A stretch of 35,867 bases of DNA, taken from an uncultured Rhodospirillales bacterium (GTDB lineage: Bacteria; Pseudomonadota; Alphaproteobacteria; Acetobacterales; Acetobacteraceae). Location of the stretch: NCBI GenBank assembly GCA_903893975.1, contig CAITOL010000006.1, positions 1 to 35,867 on the forward strand, in the 5' to 3' direction. Shown in pieces: positions 7,982 to 16,580 of this stretch (within the stretch, counting starts at the first letter, position 1; each line of letters opens with the position of its first letter). The translations under genes were made by a program, and so were the position numbers. Under the pieces are notes generated by a model. The model saw only the letters and a list, made by a program, of their open reading frames with translations, ran no database searches and had not been told where the DNA came from.

Positions 7982-9129
7982 GCGAAAGCCGGGCCGAACG
8001 GCAGCACGTCGCGCAGCGCGCCCAGCGGCCGCGCATCGCGGATCAGGCGCATATACCAGGGGGCGTCCTCGGTCGCGCCATACAGCACCGCCCCCACCAG
8101 CCGATCGTTCCGCAGCAGCAAGCGCCGGTAGCCGCCATCGGGGTCGTCCAGCACCAGCGCATCGGTATCCGGGGCGGCGATCTCCCCCGCAGACCACACC
8201 GGCGCCCCGGCAATTTTCAGCGCCGCCGAGTCGGCGCTGGCGCGGTAACGCGCCGGCTCCCCCAAGGCGGTGCGGGCGGCGATCTCGGCTTGCGCCAAAG
8301 CCGGGGCAACCAGGCCCACGCATTGGCCGCGATGCTCGGCGCACTCGCCACAGGCCAGGATGGCCGGGTCGGACGTGCGCATCGCGTCATCCACCACAAT
8401 GCCGCGGCCAACGGCCAGCCCGGCGGCGGCGGCCAGGGCGCTGTTGGGGCGAATGCCAACCGCAATCACCACCAACCGGGCCGGCAGCTGCGTGCCATCG
8501 GCAAGGGTGACGCCGGCCGGGGTGATGGCCTGGGTATTGGCCAGGGTGCGGACGGCCATACCCTGGATGGCGAGATGGGCTTGCAGGCGCGCGGCCGCTG
8601 GCGGGTCGAGCTGGCGTTCCATCAGACGGTCCGCCGCATGCAGCACCGTCACCCGCATCCCGCGCAACGCGAGCCCGGCGGCGGCTTCCAACCCCAATAG
8701 TCCGCCACCGATGACGATCGCCTCGCCTCCCCGGCTGGCGGCACCGATCATCGTTTCGACATCGGCCAGCGTGCGATACAGCCGCACATGCGGCAGATCG
8801 GCGCCCGGCAATGGCAGGCGAAACGCCGCGGCGCCGGTGGCCAGCACCAATGTTGCGTAGCCGATCCGGCGGCCATTGCTGGCGATCACCCGGCGCGCGG
8901 CGCGGTCGATCGCGGCAATGCGCAAGCCGGCCAGGTGGCGCACCCCCAACGCCGGTGGGCGGCGCAGGTCGTGCGCCGTTACCTCCCGCGCCAGATAACG
9001 GCTGAGGGCCACGCGGTCATACGGCACGCCCGGCTCGTCACCGATCAGCGTCACAGCCTGCCCGGCGGCGGCCAGCCGGTCGGCGACCCGCACCCCGGCC
9101 GGGCCGGCGCCGACGACGACAAAGCTCAT
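7978..9129 (-). CDS. FAD/NAD(P)-dependent oxidoreductase, likely electron donor for NasA
   Basis: A 383-residue two-dinucleotide-fold flavoprotein: GAGPAG at residues 7-12 for FAD, GGGLLG at 141-146 for NAD(P)H, and ILACGECAEH near 270 closing the FAD site. It resembles the N-terminal half of nitrite reductase NirB and rubredoxin/ferredoxin reductases, but there is no siroheme or Fe-S domain, so it is not itself a nitrite reductase. Overlapping genes on both sides by 4 bases place it firmly in the nas operon, where a stand-alone NADH-oxidising partner for the [2Fe-2S] tail of NasA is the simplest role (inference). Confidence 0.88.
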   Translation of the reverse strand: MSFVVVGAGPAGVRVADRLAAAGQAVTLIGDEPGVPYDRVALSRYLAREVTAHDLRRPPALGVRHLAGLRIAAIDRAARRVIASNGRRIGYATLVLATGAAAFRLPLPGADLPHVRLYRTLADVETMIGAASRGGEAIVIGGGLLGLEAAAGLALRGMRVTVLHAADRLMERQLDPPAAARLQAHLAIQGMAVRTLANTQAITPAGVTLADGTQLPARLVVIAVGIRPNSALAAAAGLAVGRGIVVDDAMRTSDPAILACGECAEHRGQCVGLVAPALAQAEIAARTALGEPARYRASADSAALKIAGAPVWSAGEIAAPDTDALVLDDPDGGYRRLLLRNDRLVGAVLYGATEDAPWYMRLIRDARPLGALRDVLPFGPAFA

Positions 9130-9920
9130 GCTGCGTCTGCGGGGTTGCGATGGCGGGCGTAAAGAAACTCCATCACCCCGGCGCGGGCGGCGAGGAAGCG
9201 CGGGTCTTGCGCCAAGGCCAGCCGGTCGCGCGGGCGCGGCAGATCGACGGTCAGGATCTCACCGATTTCCGCCTCCGGGCCGTTGGTCATCATCACAATC
9301 CGATCCGATAGCAGAACAGCCTCGTCCACATCATGCGTGATCATCAGCACCGTGGTGCCGAGCCGGGCGTGGATCTGCATGACCTGATCTTGCAGATGCG
9401 CACGGGTGAGCGCATCGAGCGCGCCGAACGGTTCATCGAGCAGCAGCACTTTCGGCTGCATCGCCAGAGCGCGGGCAATGCCGATGCGCTGCTTCATCCC
9501 GCCGGAGATTTCACCGGGCTTTTTGTCGGCGGCATGTTCCATGCGCACCAAAGCCAAGGTCTCATCGACCCAGCGCGCCCGCTCGGCGCGGGATTTGCTG
9601 CGGCTGAACACCTGATCGACCGCGAGGCGGACATTTTCCCGGCAGGTCAGCCAGGGCAGCAGCGAGTGGTTCTGAAACACCACCGCGCGGTCCGGACCGG
9701 GTTCATCCACCTCCCGCCCATCCAGCACCACCCCACCACCGGTGGCTTGCAGCAGGCCGGCAACGATATTGAGCAGGGTGGACTTGCCGCAGCCGGAATG
9801 GCCGATGATGGCAACAAACTCCCCGCGGGCCACATCCAGGCTGACCGATTGCAGCACGTTCGGCGCACGCGGCGCGAAGCGAATGGAAACGTTGGAGATG
9901 TTGAGGAAACGCGGATCCAT
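9126..9920 (-). CDS. nrtD: Nitrate ABC transporter, ATP-binding subunit
   Basis: A 264-residue ABC ATPase with Walker A GHSGCGKST (40-48), signature SGGMKQ (139-144), Walker B VLLLDEP (158-164) and the switch His in MITHDVDEA. The stretch FQNHSLLPWLTCRENV matches the nitrate/sulfonate/taurine (NrtD/SsuB/TauB) group, and the neighbours make nitrate the substrate. It energises import through the NrtB-like permease. Its start shares one base with the permease stop (TGATG), and its stop overlaps the FAD reductase start. Confidence 0.92.
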   Translation of the reverse strand: MDPRFLNISNVSIRFAPRAPNVLQSVSLDVARGEFVAIIGHSGCGKSTLLNIVAGLLQATGGGVVLDGREVDEPGPDRAVVFQNHSLLPWLTCRENVRLAVDQVFSRSKSRAERARWVDETLALVRMEHAADKKPGEISGGMKQRIGIARALAMQPKVLLLDEPFGALDALTRAHLQDQVMQIHARLGTTVLMITHDVDEAVLLSDRIVMMTNGPEAEIGEILTVDLPRPRDRLALAQDPRFLAARAGVMEFLYARHRNPADAA

Positions 9921-10762
9921 CAGGCTGTCCCCCGGGTGACGAGCCGCCCGAGTAACGCCACCAGCCGGTCGAGCACGAAGCCGACGAGGCCGACATAAAT
10001 CAGGGCGACGATGATGTCGGAGATGTTGGAACTGTTCCAGGCATCCCAGATGAAAAAGCCGATACCCACGCCACCGACCAGCATTTCAGCGGCGACGATG
10101 GCGAGCCAGGACAGGCCAATGCCAATGCGCAGCCCGGTGAAGATGAACGGCGCGGCGGCGGGCAGCAGAATTTTGCTGAAGTAGCCAAAGCCGCGCAGGC
10201 GGATCACTTTGGCAACGTTCCGATAATCCTGTGGCACGTTGCGCACGCCAACGGCGGTGTTGATAATCACCGGCCAGATCGCGGTGATGAAGATCACGAA
10301 AATCGCGCTGGGCTGCGCATCCCGAAACGCCGCCAGCGACAGCGGCAGCCACGCCAACGGCGGCACGGTGCGCAGCACCTGGAAAATCGGGTCCAGCCCA
10401 CGCATCGCAACCGGGCTGGTGCCGACCAGCAGGCCGAGCGCGATCCCGGCCAGCGCGGCCAGGGTAAAGCCCAACGCCACCCGTTGCAGGCTGGCCGCCA
10501 GATGCCAGCCCAGGCCCTTATCCAACCCGCCGTGATCGTAGAACGGATGCAAAATGAGCTCGCGGCTTTGCATCCACACTTTCGACGGCGCCGGCAGGCC
10601 CGCGCCGGGATGGTCGAGCAGTAATTGCCAGAGCACACCAATAACAATCAGCATCACCAGCAGCGGCATGGCGTCGGTGATGCGGCGGCGCAACGCCGGC
10701 CACAGGGCGGCGGGTTGCAAGCGCGGCGCCAGCACGGCGATGCGCCCGAGTGCGGAGTCCAT
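9920..10762 (-). CDS. nrtB: Nitrate ABC transporter, permease subunit
   Basis: A 280-residue membrane protein of the NrtB/SsuC permease group: about six helices, starting with the ITDAMPLLVMLIVIGVLWQL helix. A loop of the EAA type that contacts the ATPase occurs around NVPQDYRNVAKVIRLRGFGY, followed by KILLPAAAPFIFTGLRIG. The start ATG at 10760-10762 follows the NrtA-like gene by 10 bases; a longer frame extends into that gene and is not credible. It forms the inner-membrane channel for nitrate. Confidence 0.9.
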   Translation of the reverse strand: MDSALGRIAVLAPRLQPAALWPALRRRITDAMPLLVMLIVIGVLWQLLLDHPGAGLPAPSKVWMQSRELILHPFYDHGGLDKGLGWHLAASLQRVALGFTLAALAGIALGLLVGTSPVAMRGLDPIFQVLRTVPPLAWLPLSLAAFRDAQPSAIFVIFITAIWPVIINTAVGVRNVPQDYRNVAKVIRLRGFGYFSKILLPAAAPFIFTGLRIGIGLSWLAIVAAEMLVGGVGIGFFIWDAWNSSNISDIIVALIYVGLVGFVLDRLVALLGRLVTRGTA

Positions 10763-10772
10763 CGTCGCCCCC

Positions 10773-12044
10773 TCAGCCCGCGTGTTTCTTGATCGCCAGC
10801 CCGGCGAGATAGGCGCCGGGGGCGGCGGGATCGAACACCGTGCCATCGAAGAAGGTTTCCACCCCGCGCGACGGCCCGGCCGGCAGGTCGGTGGCACCGG
10901 CAAGCTTCGCGGCCTCGCGCCAGAGCTCCTCGCGGTTCACCTCGGCAATCAGCGGTGCGGTCGCCAGGTCCGGCGGCAGCACGCCCCAGCGGATGTTCTC
11001 GGTCAGGAACCACAGATCATGCGAGCGGAACGGGTAGGACGCATGGTCGGCCCAGAACTTCATCCGCAACGGCGAGGCGGTGGCGGCGCGGCCATCGCCA
11101 AAGTCGATATCGCCTTTGCTGCGCGGCAGAATATCGGCCGGGGGCACGTTGAACCAGGCACGCCGGCCGAGGATGTCGGCAAGCTCCGCCTTGTTGGCGA
11201 GGCTATCGGCCCAGATCTGCGCTTCGATCACCGCGGCGGTCAGCGCCAGGGCGGCGCGCGGATGTTTCGCCACCCAATCGGCCCGCATGACGAAGGATTT
11301 TTCCGGATGGTCCTTCCAGATCTCACCGGTGACGCAGGCGCTGTAGCCCAGACCCTGATGCACCAGCTGATCGTTCCACGGCTCGCCAACGCAGAACGCG
11401 TCCATGGTGCCGACCTTCATGTTCGCCACCATTTGCGGCGGCGGCACGACGATGGTTTCCACATCCCGGTCCGGATCGATCCCGCCCGCGGCGAGCCAGT
11501 AGCGCAGCCACAGATCATGCGTGCCGCCCCGGAAGGTCATGGCGACCTTGTTGCTGGCCTTGTGGGCGGCAAAAGCGGCTTTCAGCGGGCTGGCATCCAG
11601 CTTGGCGCCCAAAGGTTGCAGCGCCTTGGAAACGCTGATCGCCTGGCCGTTGGTGTTCAGCCGCGCCAGAATGCTCATCGGCACCGGCTGGCCGTTTTGC
11701 ACCACCTTGCCGGTGGCCATCAGATACGGCAGCGGCGTCAGGATATGCGCGCCATCAATGCCGCCCGCGCCACCGCCGAGCACCAGGTTGTCGCGGGTGC
11801 CGCCCCAGGACGCCTGCTTGGCGACCTCCACATCCGGCATGCCGTATTTGGCAAACAGGCCTTTTTCCTTGGCGATGATCAGCGGCGCGGAATCGGTCAG
11901 CGCGATGTAGCCAAGCACGGCTTTGGGGGTTTCCGGCCCGCTGGTCTGGGCGAAGGCACCGGCCGGCAGGGCGGCGCGTGCGGCACCCAGCACAGCGGTG
12001 GCGGAAGCGGTTCGCAGCATCTGGCGGCGGGTGGCGCGGGTCAT
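10773..12044 (-). CDS. nrtA: Nitrate ABC transporter substrate-binding protein (exported)
   Basis: A 423-residue NrtA/CmpA-family binding protein. It starts with a twin-arginine-like signal (RATRRQMLRTASATAVLGAA, cleavage likely near GAFAQ), so it works outside the inner membrane. The family blocks VLGYIALTDSAPLIIAKEKG, FRGGTHDLWLRYWLAAGGID, DAFCVGEPWN and DHPEKSFVMRADW are all present. Start ATG 12042-12044 lies 2 bases after the nasS stop. It is a clear paralogue of NasS immediately upstream, differing by the signal and about 50 residues of length: the exported copy delivers nitrate to NrtB/NrtD, the cytoplasmic one senses it. Confidence 0.92.
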   Translation of the reverse strand: MTRATRRQMLRTASATAVLGAARAALPAGAFAQTSGPETPKAVLGYIALTDSAPLIIAKEKGLFAKYGMPDVEVAKQASWGGTRDNLVLGGGAGGIDGAHILTPLPYLMATGKVVQNGQPVPMSILARLNTNGQAISVSKALQPLGAKLDASPLKAAFAAHKASNKVAMTFRGGTHDLWLRYWLAAGGIDPDRDVETIVVPPPQMVANMKVGTMDAFCVGEPWNDQLVHQGLGYSACVTGEIWKDHPEKSFVMRADWVAKHPRAALALTAAVIEAQIWADSLANKAELADILGRRAWFNVPPADILPRSKGDIDFGDGRAATASPLRMKFWADHASYPFRSHDLWFLTENIRWGVLPPDLATAPLIAEVNREELWREAAKLAGATDLPAGPSRGVETFFDGTVFDPAAPGAYLAGLAIKKHAG

Positions 12045-12046
12045 GG

Positions 12047-13168
12047 TCACAGGCTCCGGGAAAAGGGCGGGTAGTCGGTGAAAATTGGCAATGGCGGCAG
12101 GCCGGTCAGGGCGTGGGCGCGCTGCCACAGATCTGGCCGCCAGATCGTGGCGGCGGAGGCACCATCCGGCGGCGCGTGGCCCCAGCGCTGCATCGCCGCC
12201 AGCCACCACGCGGCGTGCGCGGGCTCCGGGCGGGTCGCCGCAGCGGCATGCACAATGGCGCCGGGCAGCGCGATGGCCGCCCCGCCGGCGCTGCGGATGA
12301 TCTGCTGGTGCACCGCCAGCGCAATCACCGCTGGCGGCACGGCGGGCAGCGCGGTGCGGTGCAAAATCGCGATCGACTCCGCCAGATTGGCCGGGTCCGC
12401 CAGCCAGGCGGCGGCCTCGATCATCGCGGCGGTCGCGGCCAAAGCGGGTGCGGGGTCGCGCGCCAGGGCGGCGGCGGAAAACGCCAGCACCTTTTCCGGA
12501 TGGCCGGGCCAGAGTTGCACGCTGCCGAGCACGATCTGCCCGACATCAAGATCGACCGCGCGGGAACCCCAGGGCTCACCGGCGCAAAACCCGTCAATCG
12601 TGCCATCGGCCAGCGCATCCGGCAGCGCCGATGGCGGCAGCACCACCAAGCGCACATCGTGGTCCGGGTCGATGCCGGCGGCGGCGAGCCAGTGGCGCAG
12701 CAGGTAGTTATGCGACGAATACGGGAACACCACCGCCAGCACGGCCGGCCGCCCGGCCGCGCGGCGCGCCGCCAGCACCGGCGCCAACGTGGCGGCGGCG
12801 AGCGGCCACTCCAGGCCTCCGAGTTCGGCCACCAGCCGATGGCTGAGCACCAGCATATTGCCGTTGCGCCCAAGCGTAGCGGTCACGCCGAGGTTGGCGG
12901 CGAGCCCGCCCAGGCCGAAATGGCAGGCCAGCGGCATGGGGCCCAGCATCTGCGCCCCGTCCCACGCGCCCACGGCCACCCGGTCGCGCAAGGCGGACCA
13001 GGACCCAGCCGGCGCCAGGGCAACGCTAACGCCGTGCCGGGCGAACAGGCCCTTGGCCGCCGCCACCAGCACCGGCGCCGCATCGGTCAACGGCACATAG
13101 CCGAGCGTCAGATCGACGCGGCCAGTGTGCAGTGCGGGGGTGACACAGGGGGCGGCAAGCTCGGACAC
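12047..13168 (-). CDS. nasS: NasS nitrate/nitrite sensor, NrtA-like without signal peptide
   Basis: A 373-residue protein built like NrtA (LTLGYVPLTDAAPVLVAAAK, FPYSSHNYLLRHWLAAAGID, DGFCAGEPWG, GHPEKVLAFS) but with no export signal, which is the hallmark of NasS. Known NasS proteins bind NasT when nitrate is absent and release it on nitrate or nitrite binding. I prefer the GTG at 13166-13168 because GGAG lies 6 bases upstream. A TTG at 13237 would extend the frame by 23 residues but has GGAG only 3 bases away, and that stretch overlaps the predicted RNA hairpins. Adjacent nasT supports the call. Confidence 0.9.
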   Translation of the reverse strand: MSELAAPCVTPALHTGRVDLTLGYVPLTDAAPVLVAAAKGLFARHGVSVALAPAGSWSALRDRVAVGAWDGAQMLGPMPLACHFGLGGLAANLGVTATLGRNGNMLVLSHRLVAELGGLEWPLAAATLAPVLAARRAAGRPAVLAVVFPYSSHNYLLRHWLAAAGIDPDHDVRLVVLPPSALPDALADGTIDGFCAGEPWGSRAVDLDVGQIVLGSVQLWPGHPEKVLAFSAAALARDPAPALAATAAMIEAAAWLADPANLAESIAILHRTALPAVPPAVIALAVHQQIIRSAGGAAIALPGAIVHAAAATRPEPAHAAWWLAAMQRWGHAPPDGASAATIWRPDLWQRAHALTGLPPLPIFTDYPPFSRSL

Positions 13169-13386
13169 GGGCGGCTCCGCGCGGCGTTGAGCCGCAAGAC
13201 CGGGCGCGGGCCGCCATTGGACCGCTGGGAAGGACAATTGCTCCGCACGCAGCCATCATTGGCCGAGGCGGGTCCGCAAGGGGACACCGAACCTCAGCAA
13301 GAGCCATGCCACATAAATAGCCACAATTCCGCAGGCATCGCGAATGCCAAGTGCGTTATTTGGGCATAATCAGCCCAATAAATAGG
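13169..13386 (-). promoter_or_regulatory. nasS leader with candidate ANTAR (NasT) target hairpins
   Basis: This 218-base gap interrupts an otherwise overlapping operon. On the minus strand, hairpin P1 (13271-13243) has stem CGGCC/GGCTG, extended by CCGC/GCGG, around the hexaloop AATGAT. Hairpin P2 (13225-13206) has stem GCGGTCC/GGCCCGC with one mismatch around AATGGC. Both loops have A at position 1 and G at position 4, the pattern recognised by ANTAR proteins. Downstream, GCGGCTC/GAGCCGC (13195-13171) buries the nasS ribosome site. GGCGGC of P2 (13215-13210) can instead pair with GCCGCC (13175-13170), so P2 and the block are mutually exclusive. An upstream helix CTGAGG/CCTCGG (13297-13263) competes with P1. 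No U-run is seen, so the control could be on translation as well as transcription. Confidence 0.55.
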
Positions 13387-13983
13387 CTATGGCGATTTAT
13401 TGTTCAGAATATCCGCCATCGCGATCACATCTGCGGCGATATCCGCCAGACGCTTCCCGCGATCCATCGCCATTTTACGCAACGCACGATGCGCGGCATC
13501 CTCGCTCATGCCCCGGGTCTGCATCAGCAGGCGCTTGGCGCGGTCGGTCATTTCCCGTGCTTCCAGCGCACCGCGCGCGGCCTGCAATTCGGACCGCAAC
13601 GCCTGATGCGCACGAAACTGCGCCATCGCCACGTCCAGCACCGATTTCACCCGCGCCGGCGCCAGGCCTTCCACCACATAGGCAGCCACCCCTGCCTCCA
13701 CCGCCGCCACCATGCTGTCCGGGTCGGAGCGATCCACAAACATCGCCACCGGGCGCGGCTCATCCCGTTGCAGCGCGCGCAGGCTTTCCAGCGTATCGCG
13801 CGACGGGCTGTCGAGGTCGCAGACAATCACCTCCGCCGCGCTGCGCCGCACGGCCTCCACCAGCGCCGAGGCATCCGGGACCACAGCGGCGACCACGCAG
13901 CCATGCGCTTCGAGCGCCTGGCGCACCGCGGCGGCACGGTCTGGATTGTCGTCGACCAAGAGTACCCGCAAACTCATCCCCAT
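13387..13983 (-). CDS. nasT: NasT, ANTAR-domain RNA-binding response regulator
   Basis: A 198-residue protein with a receiver-like domain (1 to about 115; acidic pair D11/D12, candidate D56 in VIVCDLDSPS) and a C-terminal ANTAR domain (about 130-192) reading LRSELQAARGALEAREMTDR, then AKRLLMQTRGMSEDAAHRAL, RKMAMDRGKRLADIA. ANTAR proteins bind paired hairpins in leader RNA to prevent transcription termination. NasT is held inactive by NasS until nitrate appears. Start ATG 13981-13983 has GAGG 6 bases upstream; a second ATG two codons on is possible. It is the first gene of the nas operon, divergent from the hydrolase at 14064. Confidence 0.92.
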   Translation of the reverse strand: MGMSLRVLLVDDNPDRAAAVRQALEAHGCVVAAVVPDASALVEAVRRSAAEVIVCDLDSPSRDTLESLRALQRDEPRPVAMFVDRSDPDSMVAAVEAGVAAYVVEGLAPARVKSVLDVAMAQFRAHQALRSELQAARGALEAREMTDRAKRLLMQTRGMSEDAAHRALRKMAMDRGKRLADIAADVIAMADILNNKSP

Positions 13984-14063
13984 CAGCGGCCTCGCGCCGC
14001 TTCATGATGCACTGCAACATGGCCGGACGCCAACAGCAATGTCCACCGGCCCAGGGGGATGGC

Positions 14064-14921
14064 ATGGCCGCGCGCGTGTTCCGCGATTACGATCAGGCGG
14101 CGCTGGACCGCGCCTATGAGCAAGGCGTTTGGGCCGGCAATGCGGCGGAGGTGGTGGCGCGATATGGTAGCGCCAGTGCCGTGGTACGGTCGCGGCTGCG
14201 CTGCCATCGCGACGTGCCATACGGCGTAACCGCAGCCGAGGTGCTGGATATTTTCCCCGCAGCCCGGCCCGGCGCCCCGGTGCAGGTGTTCATTCACGGC
14301 GGCGCCTGGCAGCTGCTGTCGAAGGACGAAAGCTGCTTCGCGGCGGAAACCTTCGTGCAGGCCGGCGCCTGTTTTGTGGCGCTGAACTTCGCCAATATCC
14401 CCGCCGTGCGGCTGCCGGACATGGTGGCGCAGGTGCGGCGCGGGCTGGCCTGGGTGGCGCGCAACATTGCCGCCTTTGGTGGCGACCCGGCGCGGATTTT
14501 CCTGTCCGGCCATTCGTCCGGCGGGCATCTGGCGGCAATGGCGCTCATCACCGACTGGTCCGCGCACGGCCTGCCGGCCGACACGATCAAAGGCGGGCTG
14601 TGCGCCAGCGGCATGTATGATCTGGCCCCGGTGATGCTCAGCGCGCGGCGGCATTACCTGGGGCTGACGGATGCGGAGATCGCCGCCCTCAGCCCAATCC
14701 GCCACCTGGCGCAGCTGGCCTGCCCGGTGCTGGTCGGGCGCGGCGGGCCGGAGAGCCCGGAATTCATCCGCCATGCCGACGCATTTGCGACCGCGCTCGC
14801 GGGCCGCTTGGCCGGGCAGGTCATCTGCCCGGCGCATAATCATTTTGAAGTGGTGGAAACCCTGGCCAGCCCGCATTTCGGGCTGGGCCAGGCGGTCCTG
14901 CGGCAAATGGGGCTGGCGTAG
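14064..14921 (+). CDS. Alpha/beta hydrolase, kynurenine formamidase/esterase-like
   Basis: A 285-residue alpha/beta hydrolase. HGGAWQ (78-83) is the oxyanion-hole motif, GHSSGG (149-154) carries the nucleophile Ser151, and His260 in AHNHFEV is the likely catalytic base. The N-terminal DYDQAALDRAYEQ signature is shared with arylformamidase/kynurenine formamidase-like esterases, which hydrolyse N-formylkynurenine or similar small esters and amides. No signal peptide, so cytoplasmic. Start ATG 14064 is preceded by AGGGGG with 5-base spacing; ATGs at 14004 and 14007 are in frame but have weaker sites. It is divergent from nasT and convergent with the protease gene (3-base gap). Confidence 0.82.
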   Translation: MAARVFRDYDQAALDRAYEQGVWAGNAAEVVARYGSASAVVRSRLRCHRDVPYGVTAAEVLDIFPAARPGAPVQVFIHGGAWQLLSKDESCFAAETFVQAGACFVALNFANIPAVRLPDMVAQVRRGLAWVARNIAAFGGDPARIFLSGHSSGGHLAAMALITDWSAHGLPADTIKGGLCASGMYDLAPVMLSARRHYLGLTDAEIAALSPIRHLAQLACPVLVGRGGPESPEFIRHADAFATALAGRLAGQVICPAHNHFEVVETLASPHFGLGQAVLRQMGLA

Positions 14922-14924
14922 CCC

Positions 14925-16385
14925 TTAACCCTGATGCGTCACCTCCACCGCGACGTAGCCGGTATGACCATCGCGCATCACCCGCAGCGCCACATCATCG
15001 CCGGCCTTCACCGCCTTGCGGATCGCGCCCACCGCATCCTCGGCCGAGGCCACGGCATGGGTGCCGACGCCCAGGATCAGATCCCCTTCCTGCAGCCCGG
15101 CCAAAGCGGCGGGTGAGCCAGGCTGCACCCGGGCAACCAAAGCGCCTTTGGTGCTGGGCGGCAGGTCCAGTTGCTCCCGCATCTGCGGGGAGATTTGGGT
15201 CAGCGCGAGGCCGATCCCCTCGGGCCGTTGCGCGGCGCCGGCATCGGCCAGGGCTTCGCTGGGGATGGCGCTCAGCGTCGCGGTCAGGGTTTCCAGCTTG
15301 CCGTCGCGCAGCACGTCCAGCTTGGTGTCGGTGCCCGGCTTGATCGCGGCGATGGCACGGGCCAGCGCGCGCGGATCGGCCAGTTTGCTGCCGTTGATGG
15401 CGCGGAGCACATCGCCCTCCCGCAGCCCCGCCTTCCCGGCCGGGGAATCCGGCACCACGGTCGTGATCAGCGCGCCGGCATTTTCCGGGTCGCCCAGATG
15501 CAGCGCGGCGGCAAGCGCCTTGTCGATCGGTTGTGACTCCACGCCGAGATAGCCGCGGGTCACATGGCCGGTGGTCTCCAGCTCCGCGACCACTTTGCTC
15601 ACCATATCCGACGGGATGGCAAAGCCGATGCCGATGCTGCCACCGCTGGGCGACAGAATGGCGCTGTTCACACCCACCACCTGCCCGGCCTGGTTGAACA
15701 ACGGCCCGCCGGAATTGCCGTGGTTGATCGGGGCATCAACCTGGATGAAATCGTCATACGGCCCGGCGCCGATATTGCGCCCGCGTGCCGAAACGATGCC
15801 GGCGGTCACCGTGCCGCCCAGGCCGAACGGGTTGCCCATCGCCAGCACCCATTCCCCCGGACGCACATTGGTGGTTTCCGCCAGTTCCAGATACGGCAAG
15901 GCGGTGGCGGCTTCGACCTTCAGCACCGCAACATCGCTGCGCGGGTCGCGCCCGATGACCTTGGCCGGCAATTCCCGGCCATCATCGAGGGTGACGGTCA
16001 CGGTTTTCGCGTCCTGCACCACGTGGTTGTTGGTCACCACAAATCCGTCAGCGCTGACGATGAAGCCAGAGCCACGGGCTTCCGCCAGCCGGCCGTTCGG
16101 CGGTGTGGGGGTGGGCGCGCCGCGCCGCAGGCCAGGGGCGGGGGCCGGGTCTTCATCCGCCGCCGGGCGGGCAACCATTTTAATGGTGATCGACACCACC
16201 GCCGGCTTCACCTTGGCCACCAGATCGGAAAAATCCGGCAGCATGGCATGGCTCGCCAGGCCGGCATTCTGCGGCGCCGTGGCGGGGGCGGCGGTGGCCA
16301 GACCGACCAGCGCGCTGCTGCCCAGCAAACCGGCCACGAGCGCGATGCGCGCGACGCGAAGCGGGGAAACGGGAAGGTATGACAT
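14925..16385 (-). CDS. Do-family periplasmic serine endoprotease (DegP/DegQ type)
   Basis: A 486-residue HtrA protein. The first about 33 residues are a signal peptide (RVARIALVAGLLGSSALVGL). The catalytic triad is His121 (TNNHVV), Asp151 (RSDVAVLK) and Ser225 (GNSGGPL). Two PDZ domains follow, around 265-365 and 385-480 (GALVARVQPGSPAALAGLQE is the second's carboxylate loop). Such proteins degrade or refold damaged envelope proteins. The insert rich in Pro/Ala at 73-98 corresponds to the flexible LA loop. Start ATG 16383-16385 with a weak AGG upstream; the longer upstream frame has no protein character. The 195 bases before it (16386-16580) hold the protease 5' region and the tRNA promoter. 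Confidence 0.93.
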   Translation of the reverse strand: MSYLPVSPLRVARIALVAGLLGSSALVGLATAAPATAPQNAGLASHAMLPDFSDLVAKVKPAVVSITIKMVARPAADEDPAPAPGLRRGAPTPTPPNGRLAEARGSGFIVSADGFVVTNNHVVQDAKTVTVTLDDGRELPAKVIGRDPRSDVAVLKVEAATALPYLELAETTNVRPGEWVLAMGNPFGLGGTVTAGIVSARGRNIGAGPYDDFIQVDAPINHGNSGGPLFNQAGQVVGVNSAILSPSGGSIGIGFAIPSDMVSKVVAELETTGHVTRGYLGVESQPIDKALAAALHLGDPENAGALITTVVPDSPAGKAGLREGDVLRAINGSKLADPRALARAIAAIKPGTDTKLDVLRDGKLETLTATLSAIPSEALADAGAAQRPEGIGLALTQISPQMREQLDLPPSTKGALVARVQPGSPAALAGLQEGDLILGVGTHAVASAEDAVGAIRKAVKAGDDVALRVMRDGHTGYVAVEVTHQG

Positions 16386-16542
16386 GCGATTGCCTGTTGC
16401 TGTTCGGGAAAGATGTGGCGGCGGGGGCGCCGTCCACTTGCCCGGCACCATGCCCGGAAGCAGCCAACCAGCCGATGTCAGCCGGGTGAAACCTGTGTTA
16501 GCCAATCGCGCCCCCCGAACCGACCTTCGCGGATCAGTAGGG

Positions 16543-16571
16543 TTGAGCCGCAGGGGCAATCTGTCGTATCA
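16543..16571 (+). promoter_or_regulatory. Candidate promoter for tRNA-Thr
   Basis: TTGAGC (16543-16548), 17 bases, GTATCA (16566-16571), with a predicted start a few bases before the tRNA at 16581. The spacing and position are right for a tRNA promoter, but the hexamers are only moderate matches. Confidence 0.35.
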
Positions 16572-16580
16572 CGGCGGCGC

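Noticed and set aside
13169-13237. TTG at 13237 as the nasS start
   Set aside because: GGAG is only 3 bases away, the added residues have no counterpart in NasS, and the stretch overlaps predicted leader hairpins; GTG 13168 has ideal spacing.
13334-13378. Hairpins TTGGGC/GCCCAA (13360-13378) and GGCAT/ATGCC (13334-13348) as the ANTAR pair
   Set aside because: Their loops are 7 and 5 bases and do not carry A at 1 and G at 4; the downstream hairpins fit better.
13984-14063. Sigma54 promoter upstream of nasT
   Set aside because: No GG-N10-GC pair with the expected TGGCAC/TTGC context was found in the short divergent gap.
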